Positions 24,546-32,114 of a stretch of 64,000 nucleotides of DNA are shown piece after piece (position 1 is the first letter of the stretch; each line of letters opens with the position of its first letter). The notes under the pieces were generated by a model. That model saw only the letters and a program-made list of their open reading frames with translations. It did no database searches and had not been told where the DNA came from. The position numbers were made by a program, and so were the translations under genes. Origin of the DNA: JACJXF01 sp038316435 (GTDB lineage Bacteria > Bacteroidota > Bacteroidia > Bacteroidales > GCA-2748055); the NCBI GenBank assembly GCA_038316435.1, contig JBBQAQ010000007.1, positions 1 to 64,000 of the forward strand. Reading direction: 5' to 3'.

Positions 24546-26411
24546 ATGCTTACATTTAAAGAAACTGGAATCCGTGAGGAAATCCTGAAAGCTATTGAAG
24601 AAATGGGTTTCGAACAACCCACTCCTATACAGGAGAAAACCATCCCTGCCCTCTTACAAGGTGGAAGAGATATGATTGCCCTGGCTCAGACAGGTACAGG
24701 AAAGACTGCCGCATTTGGCTTACCGCTTATCCATCTGGCTGATATGAAATCCAACAAGGTTGAAGCCTTAGTGCTTTGTCCTACCCGTGAATTGTGCATT
24801 CAGATTACAAAAGACCTTGATAACTATTCGAAGTTCCTTAAAGGATTTCGTTCAACCGCTGTTTACGGCGGTGCAGATATCGTAAAACAAATTCGTTTAT
24901 TAAAAGACGGGTGTCAGATTGTAGTTGGAACTCCGGGTCGTGCGATTGACCTTATTAAAAGGAAAGTATTGAAACTGAATGATATCAAATGGCTTGTTCT
25001 TGACGAGGCAGATGAGATGTTAAATATGGGTTTCAAGGAAGATCTTGAAACAATTATGGCTGAAACGCCTTCAGAAAAACAAACCATGCTGTTTTCAGCT
25101 ACCATGCCAAAAGAAATTTCTTCGATGGCAAGGAAATATATGAATAATCCTGAGGAAATATCAGTAGGCAAGAAAAACTCAGGTGCAGAAAATGTTTCTC
25201 ACGAGTATTATATGGTTCACGCCAAAGATCGTTATGCTGCGCTTAAGCGAATTGTGGATATTAATCCAAATGTATATGGAATAGTATTTTGCCGGACACG
25301 TCAGGAAACCAAAGAGGTAGCTGAAAAGCTTATTTCCGATGGCTATAACGCAGATTCACTTCACGGAGATCTTTCGCAGGCACAACGCGACCATGTGATG
25401 AACCGTTTCAGACTCCGTCATCTCCAATTACTTGTTGCTACTGATGTTGCAGCTAGGGGGCTTGATGTTACCGATCTAACACACATTATTAACTTTAATC
25501 TTCCTGATGAACTGGAAGTATATATCCACCGAAGTGGAAGAACAGGAAGAGCCAGTAAAATAGGTACATCCATTGCCATTGTGCATACCCGTGAAAATCG
25601 TAAAATCCAGGAATTGGAGCGAATCATTGGGAAAAAATTCACCAAGAAACAAGTACCTGTTGGAACTGAAATTTGCGAAAAGCAATTATTTAATCTTATC
25701 GACAAGTTCGAAAATGTAGAAGTTGACGAAAAGCGCATTGAACAGTATCTCCCGGTTATCTACAAAAAACTGGAATGGCTGGATCGTGAAAATCTTATCA
25801 AACGACTAGTATCGCTCGAGTTCAACCGTTTTCTCGAGTACTACAAGAATGCGCCAGATTTGAATGTATATCATACAGACCGGGAATTTGACAGAGGCGG
25901 CGAACGTGGATTTTCAAGAGATAGCAGAGATGGGAGAAGAAGTCGTAGTCGCGATGAATCTACCGATGGCAGAAGTCGATCACGCGATACTTCGCCTGAA
26001 GACAGGAGAAGCCGTTCACGTGAAGAGTTCAGTGACGTTAAAAAGAGTCGTTTTCATGAGGATTTTCAGGAAGACTCAAGAAATGTAGCTGGGCAATTCT
26101 CACGTTTTTTTATTAATGTGGGATCAAGGGATAATCTGAATCCAGGAAAGATGATTGCATTAATCAACGAACAAACTCGTAAAAGGAATATTGAGATCGG
26201 TAAAATCGACATTCTCAAAAGCTTCTCATTTTTCGAAGTTGATAGTCGACACGAAAAAGATATTATTAAGTCATTTGTTAATGCTGAATTTAATAACAAT
26301 CCACTTCAAGTAGAGCTTTCAAAGCCAGATACTAAGAAACAGGATTGGGACGAAATCCCCCGAAAGAAAAAAGGAAAGAAGAAATCGGGTGAGAAAAAAG
26401 AAAGAAGATAG
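24546..26411 (+). CDS. deaD: DEAD-box ATP-dependent RNA helicase (DeaD/CsdA type) with RS-rich linker
   Basis: 621 aa. All helicase motifs are visible: Q motif (GFEQPTPIQ), AQTGTGKT, PTREL, GTPGR, LDEADEML, SATMP, then FCRTRQET, ATDVAARGLD and HRSGRTGRAS. After the core (about 1-370) and a dimerisation-like helical part comes a highly charged linker (about 438-505) with repeated RSRSRD and RRSRSRE blocks, and then a DbpA-like RNA-binding domain (about 510-590, with FFINVGSRDNLNPGKMIALIN). The tail is Lys-rich. Role: ribosome assembly and mRNA unwinding, often cold-induced. It has its own promoter and a long leader. Confidence 0.95.
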   Translation: MLTFKETGIREEILKAIEEMGFEQPTPIQEKTIPALLQGGRDMIALAQTGTGKTAAFGLPLIHLADMKSNKVEALVLCPTRELCIQITKDLDNYSKFLKGFRSTAVYGGADIVKQIRLLKDGCQIVVGTPGRAIDLIKRKVLKLNDIKWLVLDEADEMLNMGFKEDLETIMAETPSEKQTMLFSATMPKEISSMARKYMNNPEEISVGKKNSGAENVSHEYYMVHAKDRYAALKRIVDINPNVYGIVFCRTRQETKEVAEKLISDGYNADSLHGDLSQAQRDHVMNRFRLRHLQLLVATDVAARGLDVTDLTHIINFNLPDELEVYIHRSGRTGRASKIGTSIAIVHTRENRKIQELERIIGKKFTKKQVPVGTEICEKQLFNLIDKFENVEVDEKRIEQYLPVIYKKLEWLDRENLIKRLVSLEFNRFLEYYKNAPDLNVYHTDREFDRGGERGFSRDSRDGRRSRSRDESTDGRSRSRDTSPEDRRSRSREEFSDVKKSRFHEDFQEDSRNVAGQFSRFFINVGSRDNLNPGKMIALINEQTRKRNIEIGKIDILKSFSFFEVDSRHEKDIIKSFVNAEFNNNPLQVELSKPDTKKQDWDEIPRKKKGKKKSGEKKERR

Positions 26412-26485
26412 TATATTGCAGAAATTAGATTGCGGATTTTTTGAATATTCCTGAAAAATATTGGATTAATTATAATTTCCATCGA

Positions 26486-28288
26486 ATGAAGACAATTCCA
26501 AATCATACATTTCATATTCCTGTAATGGGAATTGGATATACAATTGATACTCCTATGAAAGTTGCCCAATATGGGATTTCATCAGTTATTTCACTTGTTG
26601 ATGATATTCTGATTGAAAGAATGCGTGAATTTTACAGCATCAAACTTGGACTTCCATTTCAAGGAATCTCAGATAAAATCGATGATTTCAGGGCAAAGAG
26701 AATTACTGCCTATCTGAACCTTATGGATTCTATTGTAAAGGAGAAGTTTGAAGAAGTTAAAAACTCTCTTCATAAAAAAGGGGAAGAACTGGAGAAATAC
26801 TTTGCGATGTTGCCGGATTCTAAGGAAATCAAGGAAAAATTTGAGCATTTTAAAAATACTCACGGTTTAAAAGACCTACAGAGCTGGCTTAATAAAAACC
26901 TTAGTACAGGCAGTATTGATGTTAATATTATGACCAAACTCGATAAGGAAAATTACAAGGATAACACCTTACTTCCTTCGGAGTATAATGATGCACATGC
27001 TGCCCTCAGGGGATTTGCAAACAGTAATCTTGAATCCGGGATAGTTCTTTCAGCCGGGATGAATCCAAGATTGTACAGCTATTTCGAAAAATTTGATGAT
27101 TTCTTTCCAAACGAATCGGGAGAAATGAAGAAAAAGATTATCCTGAAGGTAAGTGATTACCGGTCTGCTCTTATTCAAGGTAAATTTCTTGCAAAAAAAG
27201 GTTTGTGGATTTCGGAATTCCGTATTGAATCAGGCTTAAACTGCGGCGGGCATGCTTTTGCAACTCATGGTTTTTTGATGGGACCAATTCTTGCCGAATT
27301 CAGGGATAACAGACAACTTTTAAAAGATACACTTTTTGAGGTATATAGTTCAAGTCTTAAGGAAAAGAATAAAGTTGTTCCAACCAAGGCACCTAATGTT
27401 AAACTTACGGCTCAGGGCGGAGTTGGGACGTCTGAAGAACATAATTTTCTGATTCAGGAGTTCAATGTTGATTCGGTTGGCTGGGGAACACCATTTATGC
27501 TGGTTCCGGAAGTCTGCAACACCGATGAAGCAACACTTAAATTACTTTCAGAGGCTAAAGAAGACGATCTGTATATCAGCAACATATCACCTCTTTTAGT
27601 ACCTTTCAATTCCGTGAAAAACAACACCATGGATATTGAGAAACAAAGGCTTATAGATTTAGGAAAACCAGGAGCTCCCTGTGTAAAAAAATACGCTTCT
27701 TTGAGTAAAGAGTACACTGACAGGGCGATTTGTCTTGCATCCCGCGAATATCAGAGAAAAAAAATAAAAGATCTTGAGTCCAAAAACTTGGGGAAAGCTG
27801 AGTTCAAGGCTGAATTCGATACCATTACTGAAAAATCATGTATTTGCAACGGACTAGGAACCTCAATTTTGCTTATCCATAAAATGGATACAAAATATGA
27901 GGGAAATGCTGTTGCTGTTTGTCCTGGCCCGAATATTGCTTATTTTTCTGAAATTGTTTCCCTCCGTAAAATGGTCGATCACATTTATGGCCGGACGAAT
28001 ATTATCAAAAGAAACGATCGCCCAAATATGTTCATCAAGGAAATTGGTTTATATCTGGATTATCTGAGCAGTAAAATAGAGGAGAGTGCAAAGCCAATCA
28101 CCGCGAAACAGATCGAGTATTTTAATGAATTTACCCGCAACATGAAAGAAGGAATTGCATATTACCGCAAAATGTTTTCAAGTAAAATGTTTGCTGGAAA
28201 AGATATCCATTCTGAGTTAATCAAAGCAGAAAACAAAATCGAAAATCTGGTTATGCGTTACGAAGAAACTCAGACAGTTCAGGCATAA
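26486..28288 (+). CDS. Uncharacterised 600-aa protein, possibly a TIM-barrel flavin-like enzyme with conserved-looking cysteines
   Basis: I take ATG 26486 as start, giving MKTIPNHTFHIPVMGIGYT; the longer TTG frame from 26441 adds unlikely residues. The opening (PVMGIGYTIDTPMKVAQYGISSVIS) and the later AQGGVGTSEEHNFL (309 on) and VDSVGWGTPFMLVPE (328 on) resemble strand-loop patterns of nitronate monooxygenase/glutamate-synthase-like FMN barrels, with a helical insert at about 75-150. Cysteines sit in LNCGGHAF (about 253), PEVCN, GAPCVKK, AICLASR, KSCICNGLG (about 452-454) and AVCPGPN (about 479). They could ligate an iron-sulfur cluster or act in catalysis. I recall similar hypothetical proteins in Bacteroidota but no known function. 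It may be cotranscribed with the helicase (75-base gap). Confidence 0.55.
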   Translation: MKTIPNHTFHIPVMGIGYTIDTPMKVAQYGISSVISLVDDILIERMREFYSIKLGLPFQGISDKIDDFRAKRITAYLNLMDSIVKEKFEEVKNSLHKKGEELEKYFAMLPDSKEIKEKFEHFKNTHGLKDLQSWLNKNLSTGSIDVNIMTKLDKENYKDNTLLPSEYNDAHAALRGFANSNLESGIVLSAGMNPRLYSYFEKFDDFFPNESGEMKKKIILKVSDYRSALIQGKFLAKKGLWISEFRIESGLNCGGHAFATHGFLMGPILAEFRDNRQLLKDTLFEVYSSSLKEKNKVVPTKAPNVKLTAQGGVGTSEEHNFLIQEFNVDSVGWGTPFMLVPEVCNTDEATLKLLSEAKEDDLYISNISPLLVPFNSVKNNTMDIEKQRLIDLGKPGAPCVKKYASLSKEYTDRAICLASREYQRKKIKDLESKNLGKAEFKAEFDTITEKSCICNGLGTSILLIHKMDTKYEGNAVAVCPGPNIAYFSEIVSLRKMVDHIYGRTNIIKRNDRPNMFIKEIGLYLDYLSSKIEESAKPITAKQIEYFNEFTRNMKEGIAYYRKMFSSKMFAGKDIHSELIKAENKIENLVMRYEETQTVQA

Positions 28289-28387
28289 AGTAGTTCAATA
28301 AATAATCAGGAATTGGAGGCTCAAACGGAGCCTTCGCATCCTTTGGAAAACAGTGTAATAACCTTATTTTCATACAGTTCACTTAAT

Positions 28388-29365
28388 ATGATAAAATCAT
28401 TTTCAGATGAATTTCTATCAGAAATGAACTTTATGGCCGTAAATGGCGAACCCTTTTTTTTTATTATCGATTACAAACTTGAGAAGGTAATTCTGATTCC
28501 AACCGAGGAATGCAAATCAAATGGAATATTTTTTGAAATTGAAGGGTACACGAATTTTCCGGGAACTCATTCCAAAAAAGCATTTCAGATTGTAAAACAT
28601 CCGGTTACTTATCAAGAATACCTCAAGGCATTTTGCTCCATTAAAGAACAGATTCATATTGGAAATACCTATCTGGCTAATCTGACTTTTTCGACACCGA
28701 TTGAAATAAATGCAAGTTTTGAAGAAATATTTCTTGCATCTACAGCAAAGTATAAACTCATTTACAAGGATCAGTTTCTGGTATTCTCCCCTGAGAGTTT
28801 TGTAAAGATAAGCAATGGGAAAATCAGCACATTCCCAATGAAAGGCACTATTGATGCTGACATTGAGAATGCTGAACAATTGCTACTTTCTAACGAAAAG
28901 GAAACCGCTGAACACTCTACAATTGTTGATCTACTTCGAAATGATTTAAGCCGGGTTTCAACGAATGTCCAAGTAGAGAAATTCAAGTATATTGAAAAAA
29001 TAAATACTTCAGGAAAGAATCTTCTTCAGATGAGTTCTGTTATTTCAGGGGATTTGCCCGGGGATTACAAATCCAGATTAGCAAATATTCTTCTGGAATT
29101 ACTTCCGGCAGGCTCTATTTGCGGAGCTCCAAAAAAGGCAACTCTGGATATCATTGAAAAGGCAGAGCAGCATCAGCGGGGCTTTTACACGGGTGTTTTT
29201 GGTGTTTATGATGGTGTGAACGTTAATAGTGGCGTGATGATTAGGTATATTGAAAACCAGAACGGCCAGTTGGTCTATAAAAGCGGAGGAGGAATCACGG
29301 CAATGAGCGATCCGATTGAGGAATACCAGGAACTAATTGATAAGATCTATGTGCCGCTTAATTGA
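28388..29365 (+). CDS. pabB: Aminodeoxychorismate synthase component I
   Basis: Converts chorismate to 4-amino-4-deoxychorismate for p-aminobenzoate and folate. The ATG at 28388 fits the family start (MIKSFSDEFLSEMNFM); a TTG at 28313 in the same frame would add 25 non-homologous residues. The chorismate-binding domain fills the C-terminal two thirds, with PLNDLRNDLSR-like IVDLLRNDLSRVS, LPAGSICGAPKKATLDII, FYTGVFGVYDG and YKSGGGITAMSDP. 325 aa is the compact Bacteroidota form without an obvious N-terminal extension. The end overlaps pabC by 17 bases, so the two are translationally coupled. Confidence 0.93.
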   Translation: MIKSFSDEFLSEMNFMAVNGEPFFFIIDYKLEKVILIPTEECKSNGIFFEIEGYTNFPGTHSKKAFQIVKHPVTYQEYLKAFCSIKEQIHIGNTYLANLTFSTPIEINASFEEIFLASTAKYKLIYKDQFLVFSPESFVKISNGKISTFPMKGTIDADIENAEQLLLSNEKETAEHSTIVDLLRNDLSRVSTNVQVEKFKYIEKINTSGKNLLQMSSVISGDLPGDYKSRLANILLELLPAGSICGAPKKATLDIIEKAEQHQRGFYTGVFGVYDGVNVNSGVMIRYIENQNGQLVYKSGGGITAMSDPIEEYQELIDKIYVPLN

Positions 29366-29942
29366 AACCATTCAATTGCTTAATGGTCAAGTGCAATACA
29401 TTGACTGGCATAACAAACGATTTAATGAAAGTCGCTTTGAACTTTTTGGAATAAACTCGGAATTGGATCTGAAATCGATTATTCTTGTTCCTAAAGAATT
29501 CCTGGCTGGTGAAGTGAAATGCAGAATTATTTATCAGAAAACAATTGAATTAATAGAATTTGAATTATATGCATTCAGACAAATAAGGTCACTAAAAACG
29601 ATCATTCATGATGAAATTCAATACAATTACAAGTATTATGATCGTTCATCAATTAATGATTTGTATTCACAACGTGGTGATAAAGATGACATTCTGATAA
29701 TAAAGAAAGGAATGGTAAGCGATAGTTCCTACTCTAACCTTGTTTTCAGCGACGGTAAAAACTTTCATACTCCCTCCTCTCCTCTTTTAAAAGGTACAAA
29801 AAGAGCCAAATACATTTCTGAAGGAAAGATCGCTGAAAAAGATCTCACTGTTAAGGATATAAGGAAATATGGAGAAATTCACCTGATAAATGCGTTTCTT
29901 GATCTGGGGAGGTGCGTTGTTCCCGTGAATAATATTTTTTAG
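29349..29942 (+). CDS. pabC: Aminodeoxychorismate lyase (class IV aminotransferase)
   Basis: PLP enzyme that releases pyruvate from aminodeoxychorismate to give p-aminobenzoate. Start chosen at ATG 29349 (MCRLIETIQLLNGQ), matching relatives; the frame also opens at TTG 29337. The likely PLP lysine lies in YNYKYYDRSS, and the family stretch GMVSDSSYSNLVFSDG plus TPSSPLLKGTKR follows. At 197 aa it is shorter than E. coli PabC (about 270) but typical of the minimal form found in Bacteroidota. It overlaps pabB and shares its transcript. Confidence 0.88.
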   Translation: MCRLIETIQLLNGQVQYIDWHNKRFNESRFELFGINSELDLKSIILVPKEFLAGEVKCRIIYQKTIELIEFELYAFRQIRSLKTIIHDEIQYNYKYYDRSSINDLYSQRGDKDDILIIKKGMVSDSSYSNLVFSDGKNFHTPSSPLLKGTKRAKYISEGKIAEKDLTVKDIRKYGEIHLINAFLDLGRCVVPVNNIF

Positions 29943-29971
29943 TTTTTCTAGGAGGTAACCCGACAAAGAAC

Positions 29972-30010
29972 CGGTGTCGGCATTTATACCATTTTGTCGC
30001 TTTATGCAAT
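29972..30010. repeat. 39-bp repeat, copy 1 (flank of the intact toxin-antitoxin locus)
   Basis: Starts CGGTGTCGGCATTTATACC and is repeated almost exactly at 30867-30905. It lies on the downstream side of the toxin gene. Together with the toxin-gene repeat (30179-30332) it shows that the whole locus was once duplicated. Confidence 0.85.
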
Positions 30011-30082
30011 AACTTGCTTAAACAAAAAATAGCTTGCTAAGAAAGTAGCAAGGAATTGGACTTACCTAACGCGGGTGTTCGA

Positions 30083-30394
30083 TTATTTGAGTTGTTCAAA
30101 AAGAGATTTTTTCTTAAGATCGCTAGAACTATGATGGATAGTTAAAAGGTAGGCATTGTCCTCTTTAAGTTGGAAAATAATTCGATATTGACCTAAAATT
30201 AATTCCCTTATATCGTCCAGATAACCAGCTTCAGGAACCATTCTTGCTTCCTTTGGATTTTTTTCAATGCGTTTTATTTCTAACCAGATTTTTTTTGCGA
30301 TCAATGATGCATAATGTTCTGAATCAATTGAAATAAAATCAATTATACTTTTATAATCTTCATAAGCTTTATGAGACCAAATTATTTTAGCCAT
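30083..30394 (-). CDS. RelE/ParE-family toxin
   Basis: 103 aa with the compact RelE/ParE layout: MAKIIWSHKAYEDYKSIIDFI opening, then KNPKEARMVPEAGYLDDIRELILGQYRIIFQL and the LLTIHHSSSDL ending. The R-E-L...YRI-x-F core is typical of ParE/RelE folds. These toxins cleave ribosome-bound mRNA or poison gyrase; which one applies here cannot be told. It overlaps the antitoxin gene by 13 bases, the usual type II arrangement. A damaged second copy of its 5' half lies at 30903-31055. Confidence 0.88.
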   Translation of the reverse strand: MAKIIWSHKAYEDYKSIIDFISIDSEHYASLIAKKIWLEIKRIEKNPKEARMVPEAGYLDDIRELILGQYRIIFQLKEDNAYLLTIHHSSSDLKKKSLFEQLK

Positions 30395-30564
30395 TTAGCC
30401 ATTTTTTTCTCAACTTGCTTTTCGGTATAAACTCTACCTGATTCAACATCAGCCAGCCCTTGTTCAATTTTGCCAAGCAACACAAGTTCTTCTATAATGT
30501 CGTCAATACTAAACTTCTCAGGCATTTTATTTATTACTTGGATAAGGTTCTCCTTTGTTATCAT
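30382..30564 (-). CDS. Antitoxin of the RelE/ParE pair
   Basis: 60 aa, located directly upstream of and overlapping the toxin frame. The sequence (MITKENLIQVINKMPEKFSIDDIIEELVLLGKIEQGL, ending VYTEKQVEKKMAKWLK) matches the short helical antitoxins that accompany ParE-like toxins in Bacteroidota: an N-terminal dimerising part and a C-terminal basic helix that wraps the toxin. Such antitoxins usually repress their own operon. No clear operator palindrome was found upstream. Confidence 0.8.
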   Translation of the reverse strand: MITKENLIQVINKMPEKFSIDDIIEELVLLGKIEQGLADVESGRVYTEKQVEKKMAKWLK

Positions 30565-30665
30565 AGCCTTGTTTTTTTGTAAAGGTAGGAAATTATAAAT
30601 TATTGACTATTCACTGATGTATTTTTACCAGGAAGACCAATTTGGCATAATAGGTCTGTAAACAG

Positions 30666-30878
30666 TCAGACAATATTTATAAATTCAGATTCCATTATCT
30701 GGCAACGCTTATTTTCGTTCATATATTCGATAATCCATTCCATACTTTGAAGGATAGCTCTTTTTTTAAAGTAGTAGGATTCCCCATTCTCGTCAGGTTC
30801 GTAAATTTCCTGAACATACCTTGGTGCAGAATCAAACGAATCGTCGAAAGCGTTTAGATGCAGGGTCGGTGTCGGCAT
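30666..30878 (-). CDS. Doubtful 70-aa ORF between the two toxin repeats
   Basis: MPTPTLHLNAFDDSFDS and onward to IMESEFINIV. The start codon and first few codons lie inside the 39-bp repeat (30867-30905), so the N-terminus is probably not native. The middle (ESYYFKKRAILQSMEWIIEYMNENKRC) looks like real protein sequence, which suggests the 3' remnant of a gene fused to the repeat boundary. I do not recognise the family. It could be debris from the same rearrangement that duplicated the toxin locus. Confidence 0.35.
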   Translation of the reverse strand: MPTPTLHLNAFDDSFDSAPRYVQEIYEPDENGESYYFKKRAILQSMEWIIEYMNENKRCQIMESEFINIV

Positions 30879-31055
30879 TTATACCATTTTGTCGCTTTAT
30901 GCAATTCGATATTGACCTAAAATGAATTCCCTTATATCGTCCAGATAACCAGCTTCAGGAACCATTCTTGCTTCCTTTGGATTTTTTTCAATGCGTTTTA
31001 TTTCTATCCAGATTTTTTTGCGATCAATGATGCACAATGTTCTGAATCAATTGAA
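30867..31055 (-). pseudogene. Deleted second copy of the toxin locus
   Basis: 30903-31055 repeats 30179-30332 (the 5' half of the toxin gene) with about five differences, including a lost T in a T-run. 30867-30905 repeats the downstream flank 29972-30010. The intervening roughly 165 bases, covering the toxin C-terminus, are missing, and the joint falls on a shared AAT. The relic cannot encode a toxin. The high similarity points to a recent duplication. Confidence 0.85.
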
Positions 31056-31068
31056 GAAATAAGCAAAG

Positions 31069-31980
31069 TTAGTTCTCGCTAAGTGGTTTGAAGCCTTCCC
31101 CAAAAACATCATAAGCGTCGAAAACGGTAAGAAAAGCATCTTTATCGACTTCCCAGATAAACTGCTGTAGGATTGCTAACTCACGACGATTAAGGTTTAC
31201 AAAAATCATATTTCGTTCTTGGCCTTCATACATTCCTTTAACAGGAATGGCGGTGGCACCCCTTGAAAGATCTGTGAGAATTTTAACCCTGATTTCCTCG
31301 TACTTGTCGGATATTATAAACAAAGCTTTGTTGTAATTGATACCTTGCATAGTGGCATCTATCACTTTACCGGTAATGAAGATTACAATCCAGCTGTAAA
31401 GAGGAATTTTCCAGTCTCCAAATGCAATCAATCCGACAATAACAATTACTGAATCCACATAAATTAAGAGCTGGCCAAGAGATTGGCGGGTATATTTTGC
31501 AATAATCATCGCAATAATGTCAGAGCCACCGGAAGTTGCTTTGGATTTAAAAATTAAACCTAATCCAAAACCCACAAGAACTCCCCCGAAAATGGCGGCA
31601 AGCAATGGGTCATTTTCAACAAGAGGTTTATCTCCCCAAAAATAGGTTTGAAGGTCTATAAATCCTGATACGAGGATCATTCCAACCACAGTTTTTACAC
31701 CGAATTTGGGACCCAGAATTTTAACTCCCAGAATTGTCAGTGGAATATTCATGATTAGTCCCATGATTCCAATTGGAAGTCCTTCAGGTGCCCATGAAAA
31801 AATCCCAACGGTGAGATAATGAATTACAATACTAATACCAAAAACTCCACCTGGAACAATTTTGTAAGGGGAGATAAAAAAAACATAGCCTGCGGCCATA
31901 ATAAATGATCCGATAATAATAAGCAGGTAATTTTTGAACCAGCGTGCGGAAAAAATTTTTTCCTTTGTTAGAAATGCCAT
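31069..31980 (-). CDS. YitT family membrane protein (DUF161 + DUF2179)
   Basis: 303 aa. Five to six hydrophobic helices (about 14-210) carry the YitT pattern: VPGGVFGISIVIHYL near the start and FKSKATSGGSDIIAMIIAKY in the middle. A soluble C-terminal DUF2179 domain (about 225-295) contains SRGATAIPVKGMYEGQERNMIFVNLNRRE, typical of the family. Function is unknown; a transport role is usually proposed. It is transcribed away from the photolyase gene and has a -7 box about 27 bases upstream. Confidence 0.93.
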   Translation of the reverse strand: MAFLTKEKIFSARWFKNYLLIIIGSFIMAAGYVFFISPYKIVPGGVFGISIVIHYLTVGIFSWAPEGLPIGIMGLIMNIPLTILGVKILGPKFGVKTVVGMILVSGFIDLQTYFWGDKPLVENDPLLAAIFGGVLVGFGLGLIFKSKATSGGSDIIAMIIAKYTRQSLGQLLIYVDSVIVIVGLIAFGDWKIPLYSWIVIFITGKVIDATMQGINYNKALFIISDKYEEIRVKILTDLSRGATAIPVKGMYEGQERNMIFVNLNRRELAILQQFIWEVDKDAFLTVFDAYDVFGEGFKPLSEN

Positions 31981-32006
31981 AGTTTTTTTGATTTTATTCA
32001 GTGTCG

Positions 32007-32014
32007 CAAAAGTA
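32007..32014 (-). promoter_or_regulatory. Bacteroidota -7 box upstream of the YitT gene
   Basis: Minus strand TACTTTTG matches TAnnTTTG 27 bases before the start codon. No -33 TTG at 19 bases. Confidence 0.4.
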
Positions 32015-32114
32015 TAGTATTCTGCTCAAATCCGATACTCTTTTGACTCAATGTTATTAGTAAAAATGCAATGGAAATTCTTAAATTGGAAAAAAAGTGA
32101 TTTACTTGTAGAGT

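Noticed and set aside
24374..24559. 61-aa plus-strand ORF overlapping the helicase start
   Set aside because: It begins in the helicase promoter, overlaps the true ATG and has no protein-like features.
30064..30070. ACCTAAC resembling the core of an integron attC site near the toxin gene
   Set aside because: No matching GTTRRRY partner at a suitable distance and no integrase in the window; chance match.
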